64,000 nt of DNA. Source: Daphnia carinata (Eukaryota; Arthropoda; Branchiopoda; Diplostraca; Daphniidae). Position numbers and translations under genes: made by a program. How positions within the stretch are numbered: position 1 is the stretch's first letter; each line of letters starts with the position of its first letter. Location: assembly GCF_022539665.2 (NCBI RefSeq), contig NC_081338.1, forward strand, positions 2,108,001 to 2,172,000, written 5' to 3'. Under the pieces are notes generated by a model that saw nothing but the letters and a program-made list of their open reading frames with translations, had not been told where the DNA came from and did no database searches. Positions 22,131 to 32,640 of the stretch are shown in pieces.

Positions 22131-24564
22131 ATTATTGTGAGTGCTTTTCATGCGACCGACAAGACCCTGTTTCCCTTATCTTTTCTCTTCCAACGTTTGA
22201 CATCTTTATTCCATCTTCGCCACGGCGGTGACGGTAAGACTGAATTCGCATGACTCCATTTTGTATTTCTGTTTCCCATTTATGCTCTATATCCGTGTAA
22301 TTCTTTTATTATCTTTGGCCTATTAGAATAAAATATATTCGGCATTGTGGTAACGCCTTCCCGAGTTCAATTTTCTAAATTAAAATTTGTCTTAAATAAC
22401 GTAAAGTCATTCTTTCAATTGCTAAAAGAATGCTTTACACTAGCACAAGCCACAATCTACAACGGAGAAGTTTAGCACCAGTATAGGTAATATGAATTCC
22501 CTGTCATGCTTACAGGTCGTGGGACAAGTTCTTTCCTTCTGTTTCCCGCTGAACGGACTCTTGATAAAAATTAAACAGATTCTTCGCTGCTCCAGAGTGT
22601 TCTTTGAGTACAAAGTCTGCATCGTCGAATACAAGATGACAGCATCGATCGAAGCTAATTATATCTTTTCCTTCTGATAGCAACAAACTGAGAGCAGGGG
22701 ATATTTTTTTTTACGTTTTGGCCGTAGTTGAAAATGCATTTCTTGAACTCCTTATAATAATTGTGTTGTTTTTCATTGATGTTGGGTGAGGGGAGAAAAT
22801 GGAGATAGAGTAATAGTCGAAATGCCGGCTCATAATTTGGCTCAAGTGAGGCATCGCATTTCATTTGAAATTCAGAATACCTTTACGGGAACATTCACAG
22901 AGGCCAATCAACTGTATTTGTTACTTGCCATTTCCAAATACACACAACTATGCTATTTAATAAATTGGAAACCTAAATCATGGCGAATAGATAAGAATAC
23001 CAATCATGAACGTATGTTTCCAAGGTAAACCTCATTACTCTAGAGTAAATTCCGAAGAGGTCGCCGGCACGACCAAGTCCAGTATTTGGGACTTCGAAAG
23101 TAATTTGAAAATTAAAATCTTTTGTTGATTTTGCGTTCATTTCTCCTTTCTACAATACTGAGTTTTTCCCTGCTATTGAATGGTGCTTATCAAATTATAC
23201 CTGATGTAAACCGAATGAATGGAGGAACAACTCAGTAATGTTAGCTTTTTGGATGACCAATTTCACCATGCCAGTACCGTTATATTTTATTGCCTTTAGT
23301 GAATTCGTTGCTATTCGGGTTCCGTAGAGGTCACCATTGCTAAGCTATAATATTCCATGAAGCCTTCACTAACATATTTTTAATTTTCCTGTTTTTTTTT
23401 GTAAGAATTTTTAGTTACCGAGCTCGTGGCAATTGAGCTTCCAAGGATTTCGAGAATGCGTTGGAGAAGGATATGGTCGGAGGAAGGCGTTAGGAAGGAG
23501 TTAGGATCGCCGGAGAATGCGTTACAGGAAAAGCAAAAGAGGAATAAATATGTGTACCTTGTTTCAACTTTGTCTTTTTGATCAAGATAAACCACGAGCT
23601 TTTTGTAGGAAAATTCTCTTGGACTATGCCAGATCTTGAAAATAGTCATTTATCTTATTGACGCTACCCGTAGACTAACGAAATGACTTAAATATATGGC
23701 AAAGGAAAACCACATAGCAATACATGTTATGGTCCTGAATAGAAAAATCGATTTCTATCTTCCCCTCAACTCAATAATTAGGCTCCTTTTAAAAGAGATT
23801 TTTATTAAGGCCAAGATACACCTATGGCATGTAACTGTTAAAGGGCAAATAATTCGGATGCATTTCTGTGATTACCAAATGCCCCCTGTAATAGGTTCAT
23901 AGTTTGAGAACGAATGTTACTGTAACCCATAGGTGAACTGTTTAGCTGTAGGCTACATATAACAACTGCTTGAGTGAGGGATGTCTGTTCAAAGCTGTAG
24001 CCTGATTATGAACGCATGCTTTATTCCTGCTAGAAGCGACAAGTTTAGCAATCCAATTAGATACCTTTCACTTTAAAATACAGTTTAAAACAATGCCTTT
24101 TGAAGGAATGCTATTTGGCAGGTATGCTGATACGAGAAATATACTTATTATACTCCAGACAAGAGATCGAGAAGGTTCATTAGAGATCAGGTTTAATTCC
24201 CACGATTAAGTAAACAAATACAACACTAAATTACCCGTAATTGCAAAGCTGGAAAATGCGATATGAATTACAAGCGATGGAAATTGTAGTGCTACTGTTG
24301 CTGTGTCCAAGTGGCTTACTACACTGAATTATATCACATTTGTCCTCTTATTTGATATGCGTCCAAAGCCACCCTGTTTCGACTCATTTACTCTGCGGTT
24401 ACGACACGCGTACCTGTCAGGTAGGGACGTAACAGCCAATCAGGGTTGGACTATCGCGATATCAAAAAGTATCGCGATAGCATCGCAGTATCGTGATACT
24501 ACCGGTACCGGTACCGCGAGATTTCTTTTTTAAAAGTATCGTTACCGATATCGGATCATAAATT

Positions 24565-25056
24565 TTGACTTGCGATCCCGATACTTTTAATATGTGGCGC
24601 TATCTAGGAGCCAAAAATGTGACTACTATTTCTGCCAACAGATTGTTCTACTATAACTTAAAAATTAGAATCTTCCAGTCCTCACAGTGCGTCTTCTGCT
24701 GCAGCCGATTCAGTGTCCTTACATTGTTACTGTCAGTTCAGAATTTTTTCTTCTACAAACAAGTGTCAATTAGAAATTTCCTACATTTGGAATGTGGAAT
24801 GATATGGAATGATGTGATAATGAATGATGTGGAACGAATATTTGTTGACAGGATATATATCTTTTCCAGGATATATATTTTTTACTCTTCAATAAAATCG
24901 ATGTTTATTAAATACAACGCAACACTGCCTTCGTCGGCCTCAGTCGAAAGGCTTTTCAGCGTTGGCGGAAATATTTTTCGTCCAACGAGGAATCGTCATT
25001 CTGACGCAAATTTTGAGAAAATGTTGTTTTTAAAAGTAAAAAATGATTTACAATAA
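24565..25056 (+). pseudogene. hAT transposase remnant (C-terminal dimerisation region)
   Basis: The last third of this 163-residue frame reads LPSSASVERLFSVGG and RNRHSDANFEKMLFLK (about 24925-25050). This is the conserved hAT C-terminal dimerisation domain. The preceding part has no catalytic-domain or BED-finger motifs, so most of the transposase is deleted. Confidence 0.75.
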
Positions 25057-25163
25057 AAAGAAACAATAAAACAAATGCAAAATATTATTGTATTAATATT
25101 TTGTTGGTCAACTGATAAAAAAAGCGTAAGTCCTAATAAAACTACGTAGCAGAAATGTTGATT

Positions 25164-25217
25164 AACGCCATCTATCGACAAAAAAAATTGTAATAAATTT
25201 CACTCATAGATGGCGTT
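25164..25217. repeat. 12-bp inverted repeat inside the hAT element
   Basis: AACGCCATCTAT at 25164-25175 is repeated as its exact reverse complement at 25206-25217, with 30 nt between. It lies just inside the right subterminal GTATCG cluster and may be an ancillary transposase-binding or structural site. Confidence 0.65.
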
Positions 25218-25284
25218 GAGAAAGTAAAAGTATCGGTATCGGTATCGCGATAAATTTTTCGAAAATGGAAGTATCGGTACCGCG

Positions 25285-25648
25285 TGTTACAGTTTGCTTC
25301 ATTTATGCACACAATTACACAGAAATTACAACACAGGACATACAAAATACACACAATATATACTATTTACAACACAATCGCGAAGGGAAGCCAGCAGTCA
25401 TGCAAGGCTCCTTCTTAAGTACTTGCGCGAGGGCGGCCAGCAACAGCATAGCCCCCTCTTAACGTCCTATCGGACATCGGGCCAAATCCCGACTCCCCGT
25501 TTGAATAAAACAGAGGCCAGAGGTACACTAAGGTTCGACCTGACCTCTAGGGGTGGAAAGACAGTAATACAGAAAACAGACAAGGTAATAAGGTCAAACA
25601 CAAGATGGCAGCACTTGAAATAGATAATAGAGGGCAACAGTTGCAACA
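25285..25648 (+). repeat. Solo LTR nested in the hAT element
   Basis: A 364-bp insert starts TGTTAC and ends GCAACA, flanked by the 4-bp duplication CGCG (25281-25284 and 25649-25652). It carries an AATAAA motif at about 25505. Excising it restores a palindromic GTATCGGTACC/CGATACC subterminal block of the hAT element. It is unlike the 817-bp solo LTR at 14559. Confidence 0.65.
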
Positions 25649-25910
25649 CGCGATACCGATACTTTTTCAAAGTATCGCTTCCAACCCTGCAGCCAATATT
25701 CTTACCCCGCCTTTTAGTTTGGCGCTTTTGTTGATGTGACAGACTTTGAAGGGGTGTATTGTTCCTGAATGAAAATTGTATGTTTATTCTGTGCGGGGCA
25801 CGATAAAACCGTAAACATTAATTTCTCTTTAAAGCATTATACACAAGACAAGTGTAATGTAAATGATGTTCCAATAGAATTGTAACATTACCTTTAAAAC
25901 AAATTGAATT

Positions 25911-26610
25911 CAGTTCCGTGGTCTAATCTCGGTCTATTCAATAAGCTGAGCTGTCTTCCTTTATAGAAAATTGTCTTTTTTTATTTTTAAACATTATCTT
26001 TATAACTATCGTTTACAAACCGCCGAAAATCGAATAAAGTTCATAAAATAAATACCCGGAAAAAAATTATGATTGAATTGAAAATTTGGGTTTGATAGCG
26101 AATATATGGATATAGAAAAATGTGGAAATATTGGTAAAAACAGGTGTTTCTCAATGAGTTTTGAAGAAGAACGGTGTTTTCAGTGATAAGTAAGCAACAA
26201 TGGTTGTTTGTTTACATTAAATGCATTACTCCCGAATGTTATTTAAATTATTTTCTACTGTTTAAGAAAGGTCATTATCGTTTTAAGATTCATTGACACC
26301 ATTTTAAATCCCATAAATTTTGTGATTTTTGGGGATGAACTGTGCACCCGGAAAAGTGGTTATTACTTATTTATTTTTTTAAATAATATTATTATTTTTT
26401 TATTTTAAAAACACAAAAAAAAATCAGATCACAAGGAAGGAGAAAGAAAAATTGTGTAGCGAGAATCGCAAAGCTTCGAGAAGACTCACTTGTTTTTTAG
26501 AGAATCACAAATTAACTGACAAAGCCAAACACTTTCAACAAGGTTTTTATAAATTATTCCGAGGATCCCACAATTTTTTTAAAGAATAAGGTATTTTTTT
26601 TTAAGTAGTA
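25911..26610. other. No gene recognised
   Basis: Very AT-rich sequence with several T and A runs. It ends at the 3' side of the RR cuticle gene. Confidence 0.6.
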
Positions 26611-27455
26611 TTATTTGTTATAATTTTTGGACAAATTTCTCCCTTGTTTCAAATTTTTCAACTTTAAGCCCGTCCGAGAGGGGAGAGGTGACGCGGTGTA
26701 ACCATAACTGTCAGCCTTGTAAGTGACGATTTGTGTGCGACCATCTGGGAGAGCAACGCGGTAAGATCCTGTGGTCACTTTACCATCAGCTTTCTCGGAG
26801 TGATCAAAATCAGTATAGGATTCCTTATCCTGGACGTCGTACCCAAAGCTGTAGGGCTGAGGGGCCTGTTAGAAAGAAGAAATAAGTTATTTTACGGCGT
26901 CCTCTGAGTGAAAGGGCTGAAATAATAGAAATTACTAAGTCTAAAACAAAAGTAGACTTACGTATGCCTGCCGGACAACAACAACAACACAAATGTAGAG
27001 AAAGCCAAAAAAAAAAAAAAAAAAAGCGGTTTGCTTTTTTTGTTTAAAAAAAATAAATTGATTCTTTGTATTTAGGAGTTTCATACTTGGGGGATTCGTA
27101 CTTAGGGGCCTCGTACTTTGGTGTTTCGTATTTAGGCGATTCATATTTGGGTGATTCGTTCTTAGGAGCTACGTATTTAGGTGCTTCGTACTTGGGGGCA
27201 TATTCCACCGCCTTGTAGGAATCGGCAGCAGCAACGGCAAAGAGAACAACCAGGATGATGAACTAGAATCGAAAAAAAGGATACAAATTTAATTTCAAAA
27301 CTTTTTTAGGCTCCATAAGAAAACGACGGACATCAATAATGTTTACTGAAGCGAGCCCGCAGTATCTGTCAATATGTACAAAATGGTGCTTATATTTGTA
27401 TTATTTATTATTATTTATTTAGTAAGCTACTATTAGCATTATTTTGTACCTTCAT
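26611..27455 (-). pseudogene. RR-type chitin-binding cuticle protein gene, damaged
   Basis: Exon 1 gives ATG AAG (27455-27450). The intron is 27263-27449. Exon 2 (27262-26962) continues the signal peptide (FIILVVLFAVAAA) and a PKYEAPKYE-type repeat. Exon 3 (26865-26611) holds the chitin_bind_4 RR consensus (PYSFGYDV, KVTTGSYRVALPDGR, IVTYKADSYGYTA). The gene should make a secreted exoskeleton protein. Exon 2 contains an in-frame stop after the repeat, near an A18 tract (27008-27025), and is 301 nt long, which breaks phase with exon 3. The C-terminus after YGYTA is also unlike the usual RR ending. It is a pseudogene, unless the homopolymer is an assembly error. Confidence 0.75.
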
Positions 27456-27491
27456 ATTAAAGTGATGTGAGTTCGCAGAAGCAGTTTGTAG

Positions 27492-27528
27492 ACTGATACT
27501 TTCAGAAACAGCATTCTTACCTTTTATA
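27492..27528 (-). promoter_or_regulatory. Core promoter of the RR cuticle gene
   Basis: On the minus strand, TATAAAAG (27528-27521) lies about 32 nt before the initiator TCAGT (27496-27492). This predicts a leader of about 40 nt before the ATG at 27455. The layout matches the promoter at 12165-12201. Confidence 0.7.
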
Positions 27529-28118
27529 CCAAATTCAAAAAACCAAAATGGAGAGTGGTGACTATTAGGCTGCAATACGTGGGAGGTGTTGCTTTGTTTT
27601 AGAAATGTGATTAAAGTAAAAGTAGTTGATACGAGAAGGTTAGGAAAATAGGTAAGAATAAATGAATCAAGTACAAAGCTAAACAATCTAGGTACTTCAC
27701 CTGGTAACTTGGGCTAGTTGCAAATGAGACAGGGGGAGGGAATGCCGATATACGTACGTGCAACATTGAAGCTCTTTTTTTTTATTTTGGTAACCAAAAA
27801 TTGTCTTGATTACCAAACCAAGTCAGTCGCTACACCAGAATGGAGAAAGGCAAACCTTCAGTTTTCCCGATATGGTTGAGCACTATGCGCATGTGCGTTT
27901 ATCATATTTTATTGCACCCACTCCGCGAGTCCTGTGGCTGGAAAAGTTGACGAATTTTCTTTTCTTTACTCAAACTGATTTTAAAAATTTACCATTCCCT
28001 TATGGGATTGGTGATTGCTGCACAGAATAATGGCAAGTTGGTTAAAACTCTAATCATAAGTATTAGGTAAATCGAAACAAAACGCCGTACAGAGGACATT
28101 ATGTAGGCCATCACATAG
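27529..28118. other. No gene recognised
   Basis: Intergenic sequence between two divergently oriented cuticle-type genes. No motif was seen beyond the two core promoters at its edges. Confidence 0.5.
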
Positions 28119-28993
28119 TATAAAGGTGGCTAAGTGGCGGTTAAATAATACATCAGTTATTCAATTATCTCTCAGTCCTCTTAACAAATACTCAACGTTA
28201 ATGTAAACTTGGCATCTATAAATTACTAAGATTGCTTCTGCCCTTGACGCTGTCACGATGCAACAGTTTATCTGACTCCCTTCTATTCAGTCCCATTCTA
28301 CAAGATGGCAGCTTACTTGACGCCAGCTTATGAAACAGAAGAATATGCAGTATGACAACGCTCTATTTTTACCATAGATCTATTAAACAAATTCCTTTTA
28401 ACGTTTCATCTTTTACCGTTTCTAGCAATTCCATTGGTAATAATCTAATACGCCGCCCAAACTTAATACGCTGCCACTCATCCGTCCGTACACTGCGAAA
28501 GCAGTGATGGCTAGAGAAGCACTAGTTTTTATCGCTGCTATCTTCCGACGAAAACCGTTGCTGATAAGGCAAGCAACTAGGGATATGTTGTTGTTGGTTA
28601 GTACGTTGTTCAAGCAAAGTATTTCGAAGCAGCTTCATACCCTACTCTTGTTTATTCCACAGCAACCTACACCGCTCCTGTCTACAGCGCCTCCGTCTTG
28701 GTGCGATTCGCTTCAACTTGACCAGCCTACAGCTCCTCCTACCTACAAGATACCCATTGTACAACTGCATTTGTCTATAACATTCCTGTTTACTTTTTTA
28801 TTTTTTTATTTTCCACCACTACACCACCAGCCCAGCTTATATACGCTCTTACTTATCCTGCTATCATTTCGCCGTCTCCTCTTGCATTGTTTCGTAATCC
28901 TGCAAAGCTCCTGTCAACTCCATACCCGCCTACAAGGCTCCTGCCTTTAAGACTGTCGCATCCACCATTCCATCTACGAAGCACCCTCCATAG
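28119..28993 (+). pseudogene. Decayed Tyr/Pro-rich cuticle-like gene
   Basis: A TATAAAGG box (28119-28126) is followed by TCAGT (28153-28157). Further on, patches in shifting frames read TPFYSVPFYK and TPAYETEEYAV (about 28270-28350), a hydrophobic MLLLVSTLF (about 28584), QAKYFEAASY and TYTAPVYSA (about 28610-28700), and finally PAYKAPAFKTVA ending at TAG 28991-28993. These are the modules of Tyr/Ala/Pro-rich secreted cuticle proteins, related in style to the YYTT gene at 10567. Stops and frameshifts between patches show it is dead. Confidence 0.55.
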
Positions 28994-31013
28994 CCCACAA
29001 GTATTAAAGACAAAAACGCTCACATCTACAATTGGATCATTGTTTTCATCCTAAACGTACAGTCTACATACTGACTGTAGTAGATTTTCGCATGATGTGC
29101 AATTCCACTAGTTTTCTGTTATCCATTTTCGTAAGCGGGTGTAACCAGTTACAGATGTCTAGATAGATGTTTTCTATTGCTTGACAATTTTTTAACGGCA
29201 GGAACGGTTTGTGAACCCCTTACTGTTCACGGGCAGATAACAACAAAACTTTTGTCAAAAGCGGCATTGTGTGCCTGTTTTGAGTTTGGACGTTTATACC
29301 TTCCCAAACACATGTTTCACGGGTGACGTTATGGTTGATCGTCCTCAATGCAATAAGTTCAGGAGCTGGCTCTTTTAAGAGTTTATTCGCTCATACCTCT
29401 GACTTCCCAATCATTTCCGCTACCGAGCACTATTGGTAGTGCCCTAACGGAAGGAAAAAACAACCAGGCAGGGAATCCATCGGTCCAGCTCTCATGTTTG
29501 TCTAAAGCAATGCTCACCTCTAGTACTACTGACGTCCACTTAGACCAACAGGGTTCGCGTAATAAGGGAGCTGTTACATTGACATTCTATGGCATCAATG
29601 TTCATACCTACCCACAAGGTCGTGCATATCGGTATTCACTCTCGTAACTCGTTTCTCAAACGAGAGACTATGCATAGAAGTTCAATTGAAGGTAATTTTA
29701 ATCAAACAAATTTACACAAGTTAAAGAAATTGACATTATTTCTTACACCGTGGAAACCGGCTACTTGCTAAGATTGTAGATGAATCGATCACAGCTTTGA
29801 TTAAGAAATAAAGGCGTTGACGATGTATGAAAACACTGTTGTGAATGTCTCAAAGTTACTAAAATAACAAAAATCCACTATGCTTTTCTCGAATATTATT
29901 GTCCTTGTATCTCGCGATGACAAAATTTAAAAGACGAAGTCAAATCACGAACATAAAAGGTGGCAATTTTCTCGTTCAATCGGGCCGGCCACAAGAACAG
30001 TCGTCATCACTAATCTGTGGTAGAATGAAGAATCAATCAAGGCAACTCTACAGAATGTTGGCTGACGTTTTAATATCAGAGTAAGATTTATTTTCATTTC
30101 GGAGGCGTAGGAATGAGTAGTAAGGGTTTGAACTTTTTTTTTTTGTTTCAGCCCCCATTTTCATGTTTTCAAATCTTTTTAACCGATCAATGGTCCCAAA
30201 AAAACAGCTAAATTTTTGGCACCCTATTAAATTTTTTAGAAACCTCTATCTTTATTCTCATATAAACGTTATTGATGTTTGACGCCCCCTCCCCCCCTCC
30301 AAAAAAAAAGAAAGGTATCTATATGCTCCTACAGTGGGGTAAGTTACTCATTACAGTAGTGTACAATGCTCCGTGTGTTTTAAACGAACTTTTACCTCAA
30401 AAACGGTGTCATACAAAAAGATTCGCATCTCGTCACTACGACGGACGTTGCTTGACCAAGTTATTATTGGTTTTCTTATAAAAGGGATAAAGTGAATAAC
30501 CGATTTTATGCAAAAAAACACGCCACAAAATGAAAAATTACAGTTTTTAAGTTCAGCACGAAGTTATCCGAGACTTGGGCTGCTACCAGAAGGTACTGGC
30601 GCGACACAATTTTTTTTTATTTTGCTTCGATACCTTCCGATAGTAAGCCAATTTCTTTGTCGGGGTTAACTTGGGAATGGGGCTTGGGTTAAGTGGGACT
30701 GGGTAGCTATCATATCATAAAATTTAAACGTACATTCTAAAAAACATATGTAGAGATTCGCCCTTACTAGCTTTTGCATGCTATGCAACAATAAATTGGT
30801 TTTCTTTAAAATGAAAACATCTTTTCGAGAAACCAAAACCCCGTTGTTTAAGGCAGACCGCTATGTTTGAGATACATGACGGTTTTTTTTGCTCCTCGCA
30901 TTTCCCTGGCTTTTCCGTCCCAAAGAACCCCACGCGACATGTCCTAAGTTACTCCTAATAAAAAGATTAAGGAGAAGACGTATTTAGGCCACTAACATTC
31001 ATTTAAAAATGTG
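28994..31013. other. No gene recognised
   Basis: AT-rich sequence with homopolymer runs (T at about 30130, C/A at 30285-30310). There is no coherent coding signal, RNA gene or element ends. Confidence 0.6.
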
Positions 31014-31016
31014 ATT

Positions 31017-31149
31017 GTGCTGCGAAATGCCATTTCGTTAGACCCTAAGGGTGTAGACCCATTTATTTAGCTCTTTAAAGACAAAAAAACAAAGGAACAT
31101 CTATTCCTTTCCTAATGCCTGGATACGCCCCCTCTCTTCAGACTTATTT
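31017..31149 (+). repeat. DIRS left terminal repeat
   Basis: 31041-31149 is the inverted match of 36067-36175. The outer 31017-31040 is matched by the first half of the internal complementary region. Confidence 0.9.
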
Positions 31150-32640
31150 TAGCTCTTACAGAGTAAGGATGTCGGCACCTGGAAATTACGGAGATAGGTG
31201 TAGAAGCGATTGGTTTGATCCACGTACCGTAAATTTTTCGAATAGGGAGCAGGAAAGAGAATTTTTAGAACGCTCTCGTTTTCGTGATCGCCCAAGTTAC
31301 TACGATTCACGTTATCAAGAAAGGGAAAGGTCCCCCCACGTCCAACGCCGAGTGGTTTTTATCGCGATCGTCCCTACCTCGCCCCAATCTACGACCGTTA
31401 CGATCAAGATTATGGCAGAGTCAGACCAAATTATGGGTTTGACGTGCGGTATTTTTACACACGCGAGGCTGGTCGAGGGTTTTGGAGTGATACGGCGAAT
31501 TATAATTCCCGCCGTGACATTTTTCGTGCAGAATATAATCGTGTGGAGGACAGGCAGTATACGGATGAGGACAGCGAGCGCGAGCCAAGTCGTGAGAGTT
31601 TTGACCGTGGTAATAGACAGAGAACCGACGAGCAAGAGGAAGACTATGGGCCACCGCAAGAAGAGGATGAGGTGGAAGAAATAGTGATAGACGACCAAGA
31701 AGATCAGGATCGTCTGCAAGGGTTCTTTAAGCGGCCATGGCGCCCAGAAAATCGAAGGCCAGAGAGTTTGGCAGGGCAGCAAGCGGCCAGGTCACCAGCC
31801 GTACCCAGCTCGCCGAGGCCGGGTTCATCAAAGGCGCGTACCCCAGAGCCCCGTAGTCTAAGGTCGAATGGTAGTAAAGAACCTGTACCGTTGGTAGTGC
31901 CACAAGAGGTCACCGAAGCTCTTTCCAGCTGGTTGACGAAAGGAGTGCCACCTGACGAATCTAAAGCAATTTCAAAGAGGATTCCGCTTGATTTTGTGGA
32001 CAAAGAATTTTCGTTAAGACCACCCAAACTCGACGGCTACATGTACAGACGGGCAAAGGATAAAGGGAAGTTAAAGGCAGTCAATGCGGCGGAGGAGTCG
32101 CTGGTCACGACGCAACTCAAGATCATGGATATTGGCCCGCCACTCATAGACCTTTATATCCGCATTCTTTCCCTCAGTGATGGAGAATCGGAAAGAAAAG
32201 CCCAGGATTTGGTAAAGGACGCACTACAGCAGTGGTCTCGCGCCTATCACCACATTACCCGGCAGAGAAGGCGATCGGTGGTTGCCTTAGTGGAACCCGG
32301 TTTCGACTTTCTTGCAGCTGACGCTGAAGCGTTTGCACCCGGAAAGGAGGCTCGAGAGCTCCTTTTTACGGGAAAGTTCCTGGAGTCGATGCTTAAAGAA
32401 GCATCGCAGGACGCAACATTGGCTAAAACCTCAAAGACCAAGACAAGTTTCAGGTCCAGAGGAAATGGGTCAATGGACCATTCTCAATCAGCATCGAAGC
32501 ACCCTTTCGTTTTGCGCCCGAGGAAGACGAGGGAGCAGCCACCGCAACGAGTTGGAGGGGAAAGAGGACGACCGACTGGGGCTAGTTCCTGGTTACGGGG
32601 AGGCCAAAGGTATGTTTTTAATCCGCAATCTATTATTTGT
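31115..32640 (+). pseudogene. DIRS Gag-like frame with a frameshift
   Basis: The first part (from ATG 31115, inside the terminal repeat) encodes a charged, Arg/Tyr-rich protein up to about 31335. The sense then moves to another frame (DRPYLAPIYDRYDQDYG, FDVRYFYTREAG). The switch coincides with a C6 run at about 31334-31339, so a one-base indel there is likely. The later part is acidic (DEDSEREPSRES, EEDEVEEIVIDDQED), then a folded-looking region (SLRPPKLDGYMYRRAKDKG) typical of DIRS gag. It runs without a break into the RT region. Confidence 0.75.

Larger units (their letters stand above)
14559..22439 (+). repeat. Solo LTR (about 817 bp) split by a BEL/Pao insertion
   Basis: Ignoring the BEL insertion, 14559-15071 plus 22136-22439 form an 817-bp unit that starts TGTAACG and ends CTTTACA. 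It is flanked by the 4-bp duplication CTAG (14555-14558 and 22440-22443). A TATAAAAG box lies at 14890-14897 and an AATAAA signal at about 22327, both on the plus strand. This fits a solo LTR of a Gypsy-type element in plus orientation. Removing it restores a continuous TDRD12-like exon reading across GCTAGC, which strongly supports the boundaries. Confidence 0.75.
13359..22700 (-). pseudogene. TDRD12-like helicase/Tudor gene fragment, split by nested retroelements
   Basis: Four exons read on the minus strand. E1 (about 22700-22514) has LLSEGKDII and HLVFDDAD, the divergent DEAD-box motif II. E2 is split into 22456-22440 and 14558-14314 and has SHWTKGMEEI, MEAAIYGG and RTIIFC. E3 (14254-13826) has helicase-C sequence (ILICTDDVLERL, LIHYFIPHHS, AMDNFHS). 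E4 (13745 to about 13359) has AFGFC and a Tudor core (VFFVDYGDYTTV, LPFQAIAC). Introns of 57, 59 and 80 nt have GT-AG ends. The domain order matches TDRD12 (Drosophila Yb-type), a germline piRNA factor. Helicase motif I and the C-terminal part are absent. There is an in-frame TGA at 14326-14328, the E1/E2 phases disagree by one base, and E2 is interrupted by a solo LTR. It is a relic. Confidence 0.7.
24441..25689 (+). mobile_element. Non-autonomous hAT DNA transposon
   Basis: Perfect 10-bp terminal inverted repeats CAGGGTTGGA (24441-24450) and TCCAACCCTG (25680-25689) are flanked by the 8-bp duplication CAGCCAAT (24433-24440 and 25690-25697), the hAT signature. Subterminal regions are packed with GTATCG-type motifs on both strands. 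Only a remnant of the transposase remains, so the copy depends on others for movement. A solo LTR has inserted at 25285-25648. The duplicated locus at 8568-8575 shows the pre-insertion state. Confidence 0.92.
22965..25910. repeat. Segmental duplication, copy B
   Basis: Diverged direct duplicate of 7030-8785. It is longer only because of the 1.25-kb hAT insertion at 24441-25689. Without that insert and its extra target copy, about 1.69 kb remain, close to the 1.76 kb of copy A. The shared sequence shows no recognisable gene. Confidence 0.85.

Noticed and set aside
24565-25056. Autonomous hAT transposase
   Set aside because: Only the C-terminal dimerisation region is present; there is no catalytic domain or zinc finger.
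31115-31684. 189-residue frame as a complete DIRS protein
   Set aside because: The second half is out of frame with the Gag sense after the C6 run, so only the first ~75 residues are meaningful.
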